A stretch of DNA of 5,129 nucleotides from DATKMP01 sp035541775. GTDB taxonomy: Bacteria; Bacteroidota; Ignavibacteria; UBA10030. Below, in pieces: positions 1 to 5,129 of this stretch. The notes below the pieces were generated by a model, which ran no database searches, was not told where the DNA came from, and saw only the letters and a program-made list of their open reading frames with translations. Where the stretch lies: NCBI GenBank assembly GCA_035541775.1, contig DATKMP010000119.1, forward strand, positions 1 to 5,129. The letters run 5' to 3'. The translations under genes and the position numbers were made by a program. The stretch's first letter is position 1, and each line of letters starts with the position of its first letter.

Positions 1-59
1 TCAAGAATGAATGTTCTACCAATTCCTTCGATGAGACACACATTCCAATTTGTCATCAT
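1..59 (-). CDS. Start of an unidentified gene, cut by window edge
   Basis: After the DinB-fold gene ends at 74, a double ATG (59-57 and 56-54) opens a frame reading MMTNWNVCLIEGIGRTFIL that stays open to the window edge. A weak GGTAG lies shortly upstream. Only 19 codons are visible, so no family can be named and chance opening over 59 bases is quite possible. If real, it is the fourth member of the operon. The amphipathic start looks cytoplasmic and no signal peptide is seen. Confidence 0.35.
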   Translation of the reverse strand, partial: MMTNWNVCLIEGIGRTFIL

Positions 60-73
60 TCTACCGATTTGCT

Positions 74-589
74 TCAAACACCATAATTCTGCTTCAACAC
101 ATTGACATGATGCCGGATGTGTCCCGCCATCATATATCCGAGTGCAAGAACCGAAATAGAATGATTGTTCACTGTTCCTCTTCTGTTCCAATCATCGTCG
201 GTTAAGAGACTTAGAAATGCAAGATTGGATTTTCGCAGCAAGAGTAATTCATCCATAATATCGGCAAGCGGCCGTTGGTTATAATGTGCATTGTAGATGT
301 AATCGTCCTGTTCGAACGATGGAAAAGATGCTTGATCTCCTTTACTAATGCAAAACGCTCGGTATGCAAACACACGCTCGTAATCTACCAAATGCCCGAA
401 CACTTCGCGAATCGTCCACTTGCCGGGTGCATACCGGAACGTTTCACGCTCAGAAGAAATACCAGACGCAAGTTGCTGCAACTCTTCTATCTGTCGATGG
501 AGCACAGGTAGTATTTCTGTTTCCGGGACAAGTGAAATATATCGGACATAATAGGATTGATATTCATCTTCTGCTGGACGTTTGTTCAT
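74..589 (-). CDS. DinB/YfiT-fold putative metal-dependent protein
   Basis: This 171-residue protein belongs to the DinB superfamily, four-helix bundles that bind a divalent metal (often Zn, Ni or Mn) and include thiol-S-transferases (bacillithiol, mycothiol) and maleylpyruvate isomerases. The block YAPGKWTIREVFGHLVDYERVFAYRAF (53-79) is the hallmark of the DinB_2 group, with GKW before the first helix turn and the first metal ligand at His66. The second and third ligands are His157 and His161 in GHIRHHVNVL. Thus all three expected histidines are present and the fold looks complete. The substrate is unknown; proteins of this branch are often annotated only as DinB family. The longer in-frame reading from 688 is excluded because it would overlap the upstream gene by 91 bases and the ATG at 589 has its own AGGAG. 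It is the last complete gene of the three-gene operon. Confidence 0.93.
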   Translation of the reverse strand: MNKRPAEDEYQSYYVRYISLVPETEILPVLHRQIEELQQLASGISSERETFRYAPGKWTIREVFGHLVDYERVFAYRAFCISKGDQASFPSFEQDDYIYNAHYNQRPLADIMDELLLLRKSNLAFLSLLTDDDWNRRGTVNNHSISVLALGYMMAGHIRHHVNVLKQNYGV

Positions 590-594
590 CGGTT

Positions 595-599
595 CTCCT
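595..599 (-). promoter_or_regulatory. Ribosome-binding site embedded in upstream stop codon
   Basis: Minus-strand AGGAG occupies 599-595, and its first two bases belong to the TAG stop (600-598) of the preceding gene. Five bases separate it from the ATG at 589. This fixes the start of the DinB-fold protein at 589 rather than at an ATG at 688 that lies within the preceding gene, and suggests that ribosomes ending one gene start the next. Confidence 0.8.
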
Positions 600-876
600 A
601 CTTCGATAATTGTTTCATCAATTCCATCATTGCCGCCATCGGTGTGATGACCTCTTTCACTTCCACTTCGGAATAATATTTGCGCCATGGTGCAAACTTC
701 ATTTCGAATTCATCTTTTGAAATCGCTTCCCAGATGCTGAAACCGAACGCCGGATCATCTTTCAGGCAATATGTTTCCCCGCGAATGCAGCTGCGGTCCA
801 ACTCATTCATTTGCAGTTTCTGTCCGAATTCTTTCATCTTGCTTACATCGACACGAACTTTTATTTGAAATACCAT
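598..876 (-). CDS. Conserved hypothetical, probable ferredoxin-like (dimeric alpha/beta barrel) fold
   Basis: This 92-residue soluble protein begins MVFQIKVRVDVSKMKEFGQKL, a beta strand followed by a helix that resembles the opening of small ferredoxin-like proteins such as the muconolactone isomerase, YCII or DUF3303 groups. The middle strands are TYCLKDDPAFGFSIWEA (about 35-51), with the 'G-x-x-I/L-W-E-A' strand usual for this fold. A helix KDEFEMKFAPWRKYYS (about 54-69) and a last strand VEVKEVITPMAAMMELMKQ (71-89) follow. Members act in dimers as enzymes or ligand-binding proteins; no catalytic residue can be named. An AAGGAG site precedes the ATG by about 10 bases. It lies 24 bases after the methyltransferase stop, and its own TAG overlaps the ribosome site of the DinB gene. 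The family name is inferred from strand pattern only. Confidence 0.8.
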   Translation of the reverse strand: MVFQIKVRVDVSKMKEFGQKLQMNELDRSCIRGETYCLKDDPAFGFSIWEAISKDEFEMKFAPWRKYYSEVEVKEVITPMAAMMELMKQLSK

Positions 877-900
877 TGGGCTTCATCTCCTTTTAAAATT

Positions 901-1359
901 CTATATCCACCGTCGCGTTTTTTCTTTGTATGCAATATACGCTTGGCCAAATTTTATTTCCATCGCTTCTTCTTCCGGCTTAATTTGAAATCGATTCGTA
1001 TAAATAATATAAAGTGGAACACCAAACAGTGCCACGATATTTGAAATATGAAAACACCAAGCGATGAGGACTAAAAGCAATCCGAAGTATATTGGATTAC
1101 GCGAGATTGCATAGACGCCGGACGAAACGAACGAAGAAGTGGAATCAACGTTTACAGAATTGATCGTCGTTTTATATTTATAAAAGGTAATCATCGCCAG
1201 CACACTCATAGCGCCGCCTGCAAGAGCAGTAATACCGGCGATGGTACCGGAGAATGGAATTGGAAACGTAAGCCCCGGAAATATTTTAGCCGCACACCAC
1301 ATCATTGCGCCGATGGCAATCGTTACAATCGGCGGTGGTACTTTTAAGGAAATATTCAT
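901..1359 (-). CDS. ICMT/PEMT-like integral-membrane methyltransferase family protein
   Basis: This is a 152-residue membrane protein of the isoprenylcysteine carboxyl methyltransferase / phospholipid methyltransferase superfamily, which moves a methyl group from S-adenosylmethionine to a membrane-associated or lipophilic acceptor. The N-terminal helix follows KVPPPIV (about 10-28), a second lies near 34-58, and a hydrophobic pair spans about 90-120. The family signature GVYAISRNPIYFG occupies 81-93 (R-N/H-P-x-Y box). The C-terminal cofactor part has PEEEAME (128-134), FGQAYIAYKEKTRRWI (137-152), the usual EE...FG..Y..Y....RR pattern. I chose ATG 1359 because relatives typically start close to the KVPPP segment; ATG 1407 would add 16 polar residues and neither start has a strong ribosome site (GGGTG seven bases before 1359). 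It leads a three-gene operon. The natural methyl acceptor is unknown; bacterial members rarely act on prenylcysteine. Confidence 0.85.
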   Translation of the reverse strand: MNISLKVPPPIVTIAIGAMMWCAAKIFPGLTFPIPFSGTIAGITALAGGAMSVLAMITFYKYKTTINSVNVDSTSSFVSSGVYAISRNPIYFGLLLVLIAWCFHISNIVALFGVPLYIIYTNRFQIKPEEEAMEIKFGQAYIAYKEKTRRWI

Positions 1360-1491
1360 GGCGATGCACCCGCTTTTTCTTAATGAGTCTTTATCTTCTT
1401 CATTCATGACAATAGACTTTAAGACTGCTCTACTTAAAGAATCAATGCTTTCGATTTAGAAACCGTTTATGACAAACTTCCCTGTGCTGTT

Positions 1492-1616
1492 GAAAAATAA
1501 GGATTGTAAAACGAGAATGTGCCGGGGTTTTTCTGCAAAAAATATTGTTTGAGGTCGCCAACGGCAGCCGAGTTTTTTTTTGCAAGGACACATTCGCTGT
1601 CTTACTCATATTTTTC
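1492..1616. repeat. Nested imperfect inverted-repeat element of about 125 bases
   Basis: The outer arms are 1492-1521, starting GAAAAATA and ending GAATGTG, and 1589-1616, which reads in reverse complement GAAAAATA...GAATGTG with a two-base length difference in the middle. Within them lies a second pair, TGCAAAAAA (1534-1542) and TTTTTTTTTGCA (1573-1584). At the centre, GCC-AAC-GGC (1557-1565) makes a small hairpin extended by G1553-C1569 and G1554-C1568. The whole segment can thus fold as one long cruciform or hairpin. No transposase or target duplication is visible. It resembles a small non-autonomous palindromic repeat or MITE-like relic. I recall similar segments in Bacteroidota-related genomes but cannot confirm that here. 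Confidence 0.6.
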
Positions 1617-1630
1617 GTCGGTCTTGAATT

Positions 1631-1664
1631 TTTTGTTCTTTTCTATCAAGAGAAAAGTACAAAA
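1631..1664. repeat. Long A/T-rich hairpin, 14-base arms
   Basis: The arm TTTTGTTCTTTTCT (1631-1644) pairs with AGAAAAGTACAAAA (1651-1664) around a six-base loop ATCAAG, with one mismatch (T1637 against T1658). GTCTTGAA just before the first arm and the loop both carry the CTTGA/TCAAG theme. From memory, very similar A/T-rich 'TCTTGAT...AAAAAG-AACAAAAAATCAAGAC' segments are scattered between genes in Bacteroidota-like genomes, so it is probably a repeat family copy. A terminator role on either strand is possible because runs of T follow on the minus and precede on the plus strand, but it is unproven. Confidence 0.65.
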
Positions 1665-1689
1665 CGATTTTAGATAAAACCTTCCTCGG

Positions 1690-1713
1690 AGGCGACGTTA
1701 TATAACGTCGCCT
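1690..1713. repeat. Perfect 24-base palindrome
   Basis: AGGCGACGTTAT is followed directly by its exact reverse complement, giving 24 bases of perfect symmetry with no spacer. It begins 11 bases beyond the stop codon of the zinc-ribbon gene. A second short dyad, CCTC-G-GAGG (1684-1692), overlaps its low-coordinate end. In RNA it would form a stable G/C-based stem at the 3' end of the upstream transcript and could stop transcription or protect the end. The U-run expected of a simple intrinsic terminator is missing directly after it on either strand. It could equally be a binding site for a dimeric protein or an interspersed palindromic repeat; I favour the last. Confidence 0.8.
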
Positions 1714-1724
1714 ACACATTTGGA

Positions 1725-1883
1725 TTATTTCATTCCGCGCTTTTTCTTTTCGATGAAAACCTGCGCATCAACCGGTGCAGCACACACAGGGCAGACATAA
1801 CGATGAGTCGTTTCGTTGTAGTCGGGTTCGACAACTTTTTTGCAATTGGGGCAATGCACTAAAAATGGTTTATCGTGTTTCAT
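1725..1883 (-). CDS. 52-residue zinc-ribbon protein (CPNC...CPVC)
   Basis: This small frame translates to 52 residues starting MKHDKPFLVHCPNCKK and ending FIEKKKRGMK with TAA at 1725-1727. Two CPxC knuckles, CPNC at 11-14 and CPVC at 31-34, are separated by 16 residues. Such a pair binds one zinc ion as in rubredoxin-like and zinc-ribbon domains. Between them lies an aromatic/acidic strand (VVEPDYNETTHRYV), and the C-terminus is basic (KKKRG). The ATG at 1883 is the first possible start, because an in-frame TGA precedes it by two codons. No good Shine-Dalgarno site is visible, so translation may depend on the upstream gene, which ends 38 bases before. The intact double-knuckle over the whole length argues strongly for a real gene. 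The role is unknown; nucleic-acid or protein binding is a general guess for this class. Confidence 0.75.
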   Translation of the reverse strand: MKHDKPFLVHCPNCKKVVEPDYNETTHRYVCPVCAAPVDAQVFIEKKKRGMK

Positions 1884-1921
1884 ATTGATTCAATTGTTGG
1901 AGTGATCGAGAATAGCATCGG

Positions 1922-2371
1922 CTAGAACGATGCAAAAGGATCGAACGAGAGTTCGATAGGCGGCAAGTTTCTAAGTACACGCCCTTCATTGATCCATCGC
2001 AAGGCATCCTCTTTATTTCGGAACACACAGAAATTATCCGTTTGATTTTGCTCACGGTACGCTTCATACATTCGCGAGACAGCGAACGACAAGTCATTCG
2101 CTGCAACCCGCGCCCGGCGCGATTCCTGATTGAAGATCAACACCTGTGCAAGCTCTTGAAGTTCGATCGAGTTCAGTCGCAACTCTGTAACATCCTTGGT
2201 CTCTTCAATAAAATCGTACGAGGGATCAAACTCTCGGTCCTTCATAATGGCTTGGAGATACTCTATCATCACTTGTTTGGTGATAATGCCTTTGCCGATG
2301 CCAATAACCAAGTTATGTTTTTTATCTATTCGATAAGAACAAGTCATCGCGTTCGCTGCGCCGTAGTACAT
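1922..2371 (-). CDS. STAS/SpoIIAA-like small protein of unknown function
   Basis: This soluble protein of 149 residues has a layout I associate with conserved hypotheticals of the STAS/SEC14 (SpoIIAA-like) fold. The N-terminal strands are SYRIDKKHNLVIGIGKGIIT (about 12-31). Helix VMIEYLQAIMKD follows, then DPSYDFIEETKDVTEL (about 49-64), where family members usually have a D/E-rich 'D..V' strand. Next come an ELQELAQ helix, a polar strand RRARVAANDLSFAVSRMYEAYRE (about 85-107) and a final CVFRNKEDALRWI (about 115-127). No catalytic residues can be named. The start is uncertain. ATG 2371 lies 13 bases from GGAGAGG, which is long; ATG 2347 (141 residues, MTCSYRID...) matches the place where the fold should begin but lacks its own binding site and may be reached by coupling from a mini-ORF. 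A 38-base gap leads to the zinc-ribbon gene, so the two are probably co-transcribed. Confidence 0.75.
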   Translation of the reverse strand: MYYGAANAMTCSYRIDKKHNLVIGIGKGIITKQVMIEYLQAIMKDREFDPSYDFIEETKDVTELRLNSIELQELAQVLIFNQESRRARVAANDLSFAVSRMYEAYREQNQTDNFCVFRNKEDALRWINEGRVLRNLPPIELSFDPFASF

Positions 2372-2376
2372 TTCAT
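2344..2376 (-). CDS. Possible ten-codon leader ORF before the STAS-like gene
   Basis: An ATG at 2376 lies eight bases after the best ribosome-binding site of this gap (GGAGAGG, 2385-2391). It opens a frame of ten codons, MKCTTAQRTR, that ends in TGA at 2344. The TGA overlaps the second in-frame ATG of the STAS-like gene as ATGA (2344-2347), the classic arrangement for coupled translation. The mini-ORF has no recognisable attenuator-type run of one amino acid. It may be chance, since A/G-rich leaders often contain short frames, but it would explain how the conserved-looking start at 2347, which has no site of its own, is reached. Confidence 0.25.
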   Translation of the reverse strand: MKCTTAQRTR

Positions 2377-2438
2377 AGAAACATCCTCTCCAATCAAAAA
2401 AAGCGTACGGAAGTTTCTACTCAAAAACAAGGTGAAGA

Positions 2439-2468
2439 CTAAAATAGCAAACGATACAACGGTACAAA
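2439..2468 (-). promoter_or_regulatory. Possible Bacteroidota-type promoter before the STAS-like gene
   Basis: Read on the minus strand, TTTG (2465-2468) is followed after 18 bases by TATTTTAG (2439-2446). This resembles the Bacteroidota -33 TTTG / -7 TAnnTTTG pattern, with an imperfect -7 end. It lies in the 114-base gap between the transporter stop and the STAS-like gene, about 70 bases before the start, where a promoter would be expected if that gene is not read through from upstream. The pattern is weak and A/T-rich DNA gives many chance matches. Confidence 0.25.
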
Positions 2469-2485
2469 AGACATTGACGGCGGTG

Positions 2486-3337
2486 TTAGCCCACTACCCG
2501 TAGAATGAAAAATCCTGCCACAATGATCAATGCTGCGCCGATGAGTTTCCACGGCAGGCGCTGTTCCGAAAACATTTTTCCGCCGACGAGCGATGCAAAA
2601 AAAACGGATGTCCGTTTGACGGCAAGAACCAACGCCACCGGCGCCAGCTGCGTTGCAGCAAGCTGTGCATACCGGTAACTGATGGTCAACACTGCAACAA
2701 TCACGATCAGTCCTAACGTAGAGCGGTTTTCATGCGCAACGATGTTGCGAAGAGATTTTTTCTTCTGAAAAAAAAGTGCGGCATACATCAACACAAAAAC
2801 TGCATGCTGGTAGAAAAGCACAACGAACGGATGCGTTTTATGTCCGCTCACCAATGCTTTGTCCATTACCGCAGAAACAGCAAACAACACTAATGCCACC
2901 CAGATGTACCAATGTGCCTTGATGATATTGCCGCCTTTGCGTTCTAATAAAACCATTCCGCCGATCATCAGTACAAGGCCGATAATTTCACGAGTAGATA
3001 TGGCATCGCCGATGGTAAAGTACGCCAGAAGTGCAACGATGCCGGGCGTGAGCGCAAGCAATGGCAGCGTACTGCTGATCTCCGCACGCTGCAATGCCAT
3101 CATCACCAAAAGAAACGCAAGCGCATTCACAATGCCTTTGAGAATAAGAATGAGCAGTGTCGCAGAGGTCACTGCGGTAACATCGACGATAAATATTGTG
3201 CAGAGTGAATACGCCATCAGCACAGCAGAGAGCAGAAAGGAAAAGGTCACCGCATCCGTACGAAACAGCGATTTCTTTTCGCCAATCGAAGCTGCCGCCG
3301 AAAGCACGGCAGAACCCAACGCCCAAGCCAACCACAT
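2486..3337 (-). CDS. EamA/DMT-superfamily inner-membrane transporter
   Basis: This 283-residue, very hydrophobic protein has the length and two-repeat design of the drug/metabolite transporter (EamA) family, usually ten membrane helices in the cytoplasmic membrane. The first repeat covers about 2-132 and ends in the typical pattern TLPLLALTPGIVALLAYFTIGD...EIIGLVLMIGGMVLL. The second covers about 143-279 with APVALVLAVKRTSVFFASL, GGKMFSEQ and a last helix GAALIIVAGFFIL. A short basic loop (QKKKSLRN, about 191-198) separates helices in the second half. The ATG start at 3337 is supported by AAGGGAG eight bases upstream. It starts 25 bases after the TonB receptor stop, so both are probably on one transcript; it might move the same or a related solute across the inner membrane, but that is inference. 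Members move amino acids, nucleosides, metabolites or drugs, and the substrate cannot be read from the sequence. Confidence 0.93.
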   Translation of the reverse strand: MWLAWALGSAVLSAAASIGEKKSLFRTDAVTFSFLLSAVLMAYSLCTIFIVDVTAVTSATLLILILKGIVNALAFLLVMMALQRAEISSTLPLLALTPGIVALLAYFTIGDAISTREIIGLVLMIGGMVLLERKGGNIIKAHWYIWVALVLFAVSAVMDKALVSGHKTHPFVVLFYQHAVFVLMYAALFFQKKKSLRNIVAHENRSTLGLIVIVAVLTISYRYAQLAATQLAPVALVLAVKRTSVFFASLVGGKMFSEQRLPWKLIGAALIIVAGFFILRVVG

Positions 3338-3362
3338 GATCGCTGCTCCCTTCTTCTACGCA

Positions 3363-5129
3363 TTAAAAATGATATGATGCGGCAAGATACAAATTTCTGC
3401 CCGGCTCGTAATTATAGTTGCCGCGAAGAGTCGAAAGAAAATTGGTATAACTTCGGTTGAATATATTTTGCACGCCGAACGAAATGTTCGCATACGTACT
3501 GCCCATGGGAAGCGGCACACTGACAACACCGAGATCGACAATGCCGTACCCGGCCGTCGGAATTTCACCGCTGCCGAGATTCGTTTTATCATCGTACAAT
3601 TCCCAAGCAGCGTGCAGTGAACCGAGACGCTGCAAAGAATAATCTGCTGTCATCATGCCATGCATCGGAACAATGCCCGTCAGGTTGACATGATTTTTTG
3701 TGTCTTCGCCGCGAATGTACTCAAACGTGGAGCGAAGCTTCAATGCATCAATCGGAAATAGCTCAAGTGAAAATTCATAGCCGTAAATTCTCGCTTCGCC
3801 AATGTTGGCTTTGATGTACGCAGGTGTTCCTTCAAAAGTACCATACGTATAGCCGATAAGATCATGATAGGCATTATAATATCCATCAACGCTGAAGATG
3901 ATATTCGGAATATGATATCGAATTCTTGCATCCACCGATTGATTTTTTTCGGGTTGAAGATTGGGATTGCCAACATAAAATAACTGGGGATTGTTATTCA
4001 ACAATTGATACAATTCTTCCAACTCCGGCGTACGAAAAGCCGTGGAAAACACAGCCGATCCATCCAACCATGGCGTCATCACCTGACGGACGCCGGCATT
4101 CATGCTCCAGCTTTCCGTATTCGAGGTGTTTGCATTCCATAATACTTTTTGAGTTGCAGGAACAGTCGTCACTCCATTTTTCACCACCCAAACCGTATCG
4201 TAGGTAACATCGTTATGCACACGGATGGCATCGTACCGCGCCCCCAGCACGATCGTGGTGGAATGCGGAATGATACTCCATTCATCTTGCGCATACGCTC
4301 CCGCACTTGTGAAAGAAGAATTCGGCAAGGGCACTTCTTCTAAAATTGTTTGAGCAGCATAATTATAGGATTCACGGCCGCTGCTCAAGGAACGCTGCCA
4401 GAGTTCTGCACCAACTGTAAGATAATGATTTTCTGTCGGAACAATCGTCAATTCTGTTTGCACCGTTCCCGTTTTATGTTCTGCGTGAGGCGTTTTGGTG
4501 ACAACGGGACTTGCAATTAATTCCACATCCCGCTCAATATTTTGCTGCGAAGCACGCACGACCAGCATGGGAAGAGTTTCACTGAGTTCGGGAATAGAAT
4601 ATTCTGCTTTGAATAATTCGCGCCGCGCCAGCGTGTACCGAACTGTCGCCGAAGCTGGAAACAATGACGAGCCGCCCGGAATTCCCGCATCATCCGTCTG
4701 ATAACGCTGGTAGGTTAGATCCAATGATTGTGTGTTAAGCAACCGCACGCCTGCTTCGGTACTAAATCCCCAATCGGAAAAATCTGAGTTGGGAACTTCG
4801 CCTGCCGGACTTTGGTAATTATCCGCTTTTCGGAAAACGCCGCTTGCACGAACACGATACACATCCGAACCGCTTTCCGCAGCAACATATTCTGCATAAG
4901 AATTATTCACGGATTCATAACGCGACATCGCTTCACCATTGACATATTGTTGATCGCTAAAGGACGGGCTTTTAGTGATGACATTCACCACACCGCCGAA
5001 TGCACCCGTTCCTGCCAGCGCAGAATTCGCACCTTTAATAACTTCCACGCGATCGATATCAAACGGATTAATCAACGACAGCGCTGCTGCATGGTCGTTT
5101 GCCGTTTCAATGCGAGTATTATCGATCAT
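3363..5129 (-). CDS. TonB-dependent outer-membrane receptor, 5'-truncated by window edge
   Basis: This is a beta-barrel receptor of the outer membrane that takes up a scarce ligand (siderophore, metal complex, cobalamin or similar) using energy from TonB-ExbBD. The 588 visible residues begin inside the plug domain: residues 24-53 carry the family block DIDRVEVIKG...ALAGTGAFGGVVNVITK. The Met at the edge is therefore an internal residue, and signal peptide, TonB box and early plug lie outside. The rest is barrel, with alternating beta strands, a FRAP-like box (AFRTPELEELY, about 364-374) and an NPNL box (GNPNLQPEKN, about 387-396). It ends with the usual NIFNRSY...YEPGRNLYLAASYHF and a terminal Phe, the outer-membrane assembly signal. 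Haem receptors have a conserved His between the FRAP and NPNL boxes; none is present here, so haem uptake is not supported. The ligand is unknown. The stop is TAA, 25 bases before the EamA start. Confidence 0.95.
   Translation of the reverse strand: MIDNTRIETANDHAAALSLINPFDIDRVEVIKGANSALAGTGAFGGVVNVITKSPSFSDQQYVNGEAMSRYESVNNSYAEYVAAESGSDVYRVRASGVFRKADNYQSPAGEVPNSDFSDWGFSTEAGVRLLNTQSLDLTYQRYQTDDAGIPGGSSLFPASATVRYTLARRELFKAEYSIPELSETLPMLVVRASQQNIERDVELIASPVVTKTPHAEHKTGTVQTELTIVPTENHYLTVGAELWQRSLSSGRESYNYAAQTILEEVPLPNSSFTSAGAYAQDEWSIIPHSTTIVLGARYDAIRVHNDVTYDTVWVVKNGVTTVPATQKVLWNANTSNTESWSMNAGVRQVMTPWLDGSAVFSTAFRTPELEELYQLLNNNPQLFYVGNPNLQPEKNQSVDARIRYHIPNIIFSVDGYYNAYHDLIGYTYGTFEGTPAYIKANIGEARIYGYEFSLELFPIDALKLRSTFEYIRGEDTKNHVNLTGIVPMHGMMTADYSLQRLGSLHAAWELYDDKTNLGSGEIPTAGYGIVDLGVVSVPLPMGSTYANISFGVQNIFNRSYTNFLSTLRGNYNYEPGRNLYLAASYHF

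Larger units (their letters stand above)
1408..1724. other. Gene-free spacer filled with inverted repeats
   Basis: No credible coding frame occurs here on either strand. The part nearest the methyltransferase gene (1408-1491) should hold its promoter, but only a weak match is seen on the minus strand (TTGATT, 17 bases, TTAAAG), too poor to annotate. The remainder is taken up by three consecutive dyad-symmetric structures (1492-1616, 1631-1664 and 1690-1713). It contains long T and A runs (nine Ts at 1573-1581), unlike the flanking genes. It separates two gene groups on the same strand and is a plausible place for transcription to stop and restart. Confidence 0.7.

Noticed and set aside
590..688. 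Extended N-terminus of the DinB-fold protein from ATG 688
   Set aside because: It would overlap the preceding gene by 91 bases, the added residues are low-complexity, and a proper AGGAG stands before the ATG at 589.
1571..1616. T-run as a simple terminator or poly-T artefact
   Set aside because: The nine-T run is part of a paired inner arm of the nested inverted repeat, and no G/C stem stands directly before it as a terminator needs.
1408..1724. CRISPR array or tandem repeats
   Set aside because: The repeats are inverted, of different sequences and unevenly spaced; no direct repeat-spacer pattern is present.
2042..2503. Plus-strand open frame of 153 codons
   Set aside because: It covers the STAS-like gene antisense and then non-coding spacer. 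It has no recognisable fold and no convincing ribosome site.
2988..3335. Minus-strand 115-codon frame shifted against the transporter
   Set aside because: It is Cys/His/Arg-rich nonsense in the shifted frame of a clear membrane-protein gene with a good ribosome site.
2859..3377. Plus-strand open frame of 172 codons
   Set aside because: It lies opposite the transporter gene, its composition (many Ser/Thr/Ala/Ile) is that of an antisense shadow, and it has no domain pattern. The minus-strand transporter explains the DNA.

Overview
The window reads as a stretch of chromosome from a Gram-negative bacterium, and every supported gene lies on the minus strand. A TonB-dependent outer-membrane receptor proves an outer membrane. 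The moderate base composition, the mix of genes (TonB receptor, EamA permease, DinB-fold protein, ICMT-type methyltransferase) and the A/T-rich palindromic repeats between genes would suit the Bacteroidota/Ignavibacteriota/Chlorobiota neighbourhood. That placement is inference: there is no marker gene here. Several genes have clear Shine-Dalgarno sites (AAGGGAG, AAGGAG, AGGAG), which is less typical of core Bacteroidota.

Layout in the direction of transcription (high to low coordinates). Positions 5129-3363 hold a TonB-dependent receptor that enters from outside the window; it lacks its signal peptide, TonB box and the first part of its plug. It is followed after 25 bases by a complete EamA/DMT-type inner-membrane transporter (3337-2486), so the two are probably co-transcribed. 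After a 114-base gap with a possible promoter and a ten-codon mini-ORF comes a STAS/SpoIIAA-like small protein of unknown function (2371-1922), then a 52-residue CxxC...CxxC zinc-ribbon protein (1883-1725).

Positions 1724-1408 have no gene. They hold three separate inverted-repeat structures in a row: a perfect 24-base palindrome (1690-1713), a long A/T-rich hairpin (1631-1664) and a nested imperfect inverted repeat of about 125 bases (1492-1616). This is the most unusual non-coding part of the window and looks like interspersed repeat DNA.

Positions 1407-74 hold a tight three-gene operon: an ICMT/PEMT-like integral-membrane methyltransferase, a 92-residue protein with a probable ferredoxin-like (dimeric alpha/beta barrel) fold, and a DinB/YfiT-fold protein with the His...HxxxH metal-site pattern. 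The stop codon of the second gene forms part of the ribosome-binding site of the third. A further reading frame starts at 59 and runs off the window edge. The biochemical roles of these accessory proteins cannot be fixed from sequence alone. I see no CRISPR array, RNA gene, transposase, phage gene or recognisable defence system.
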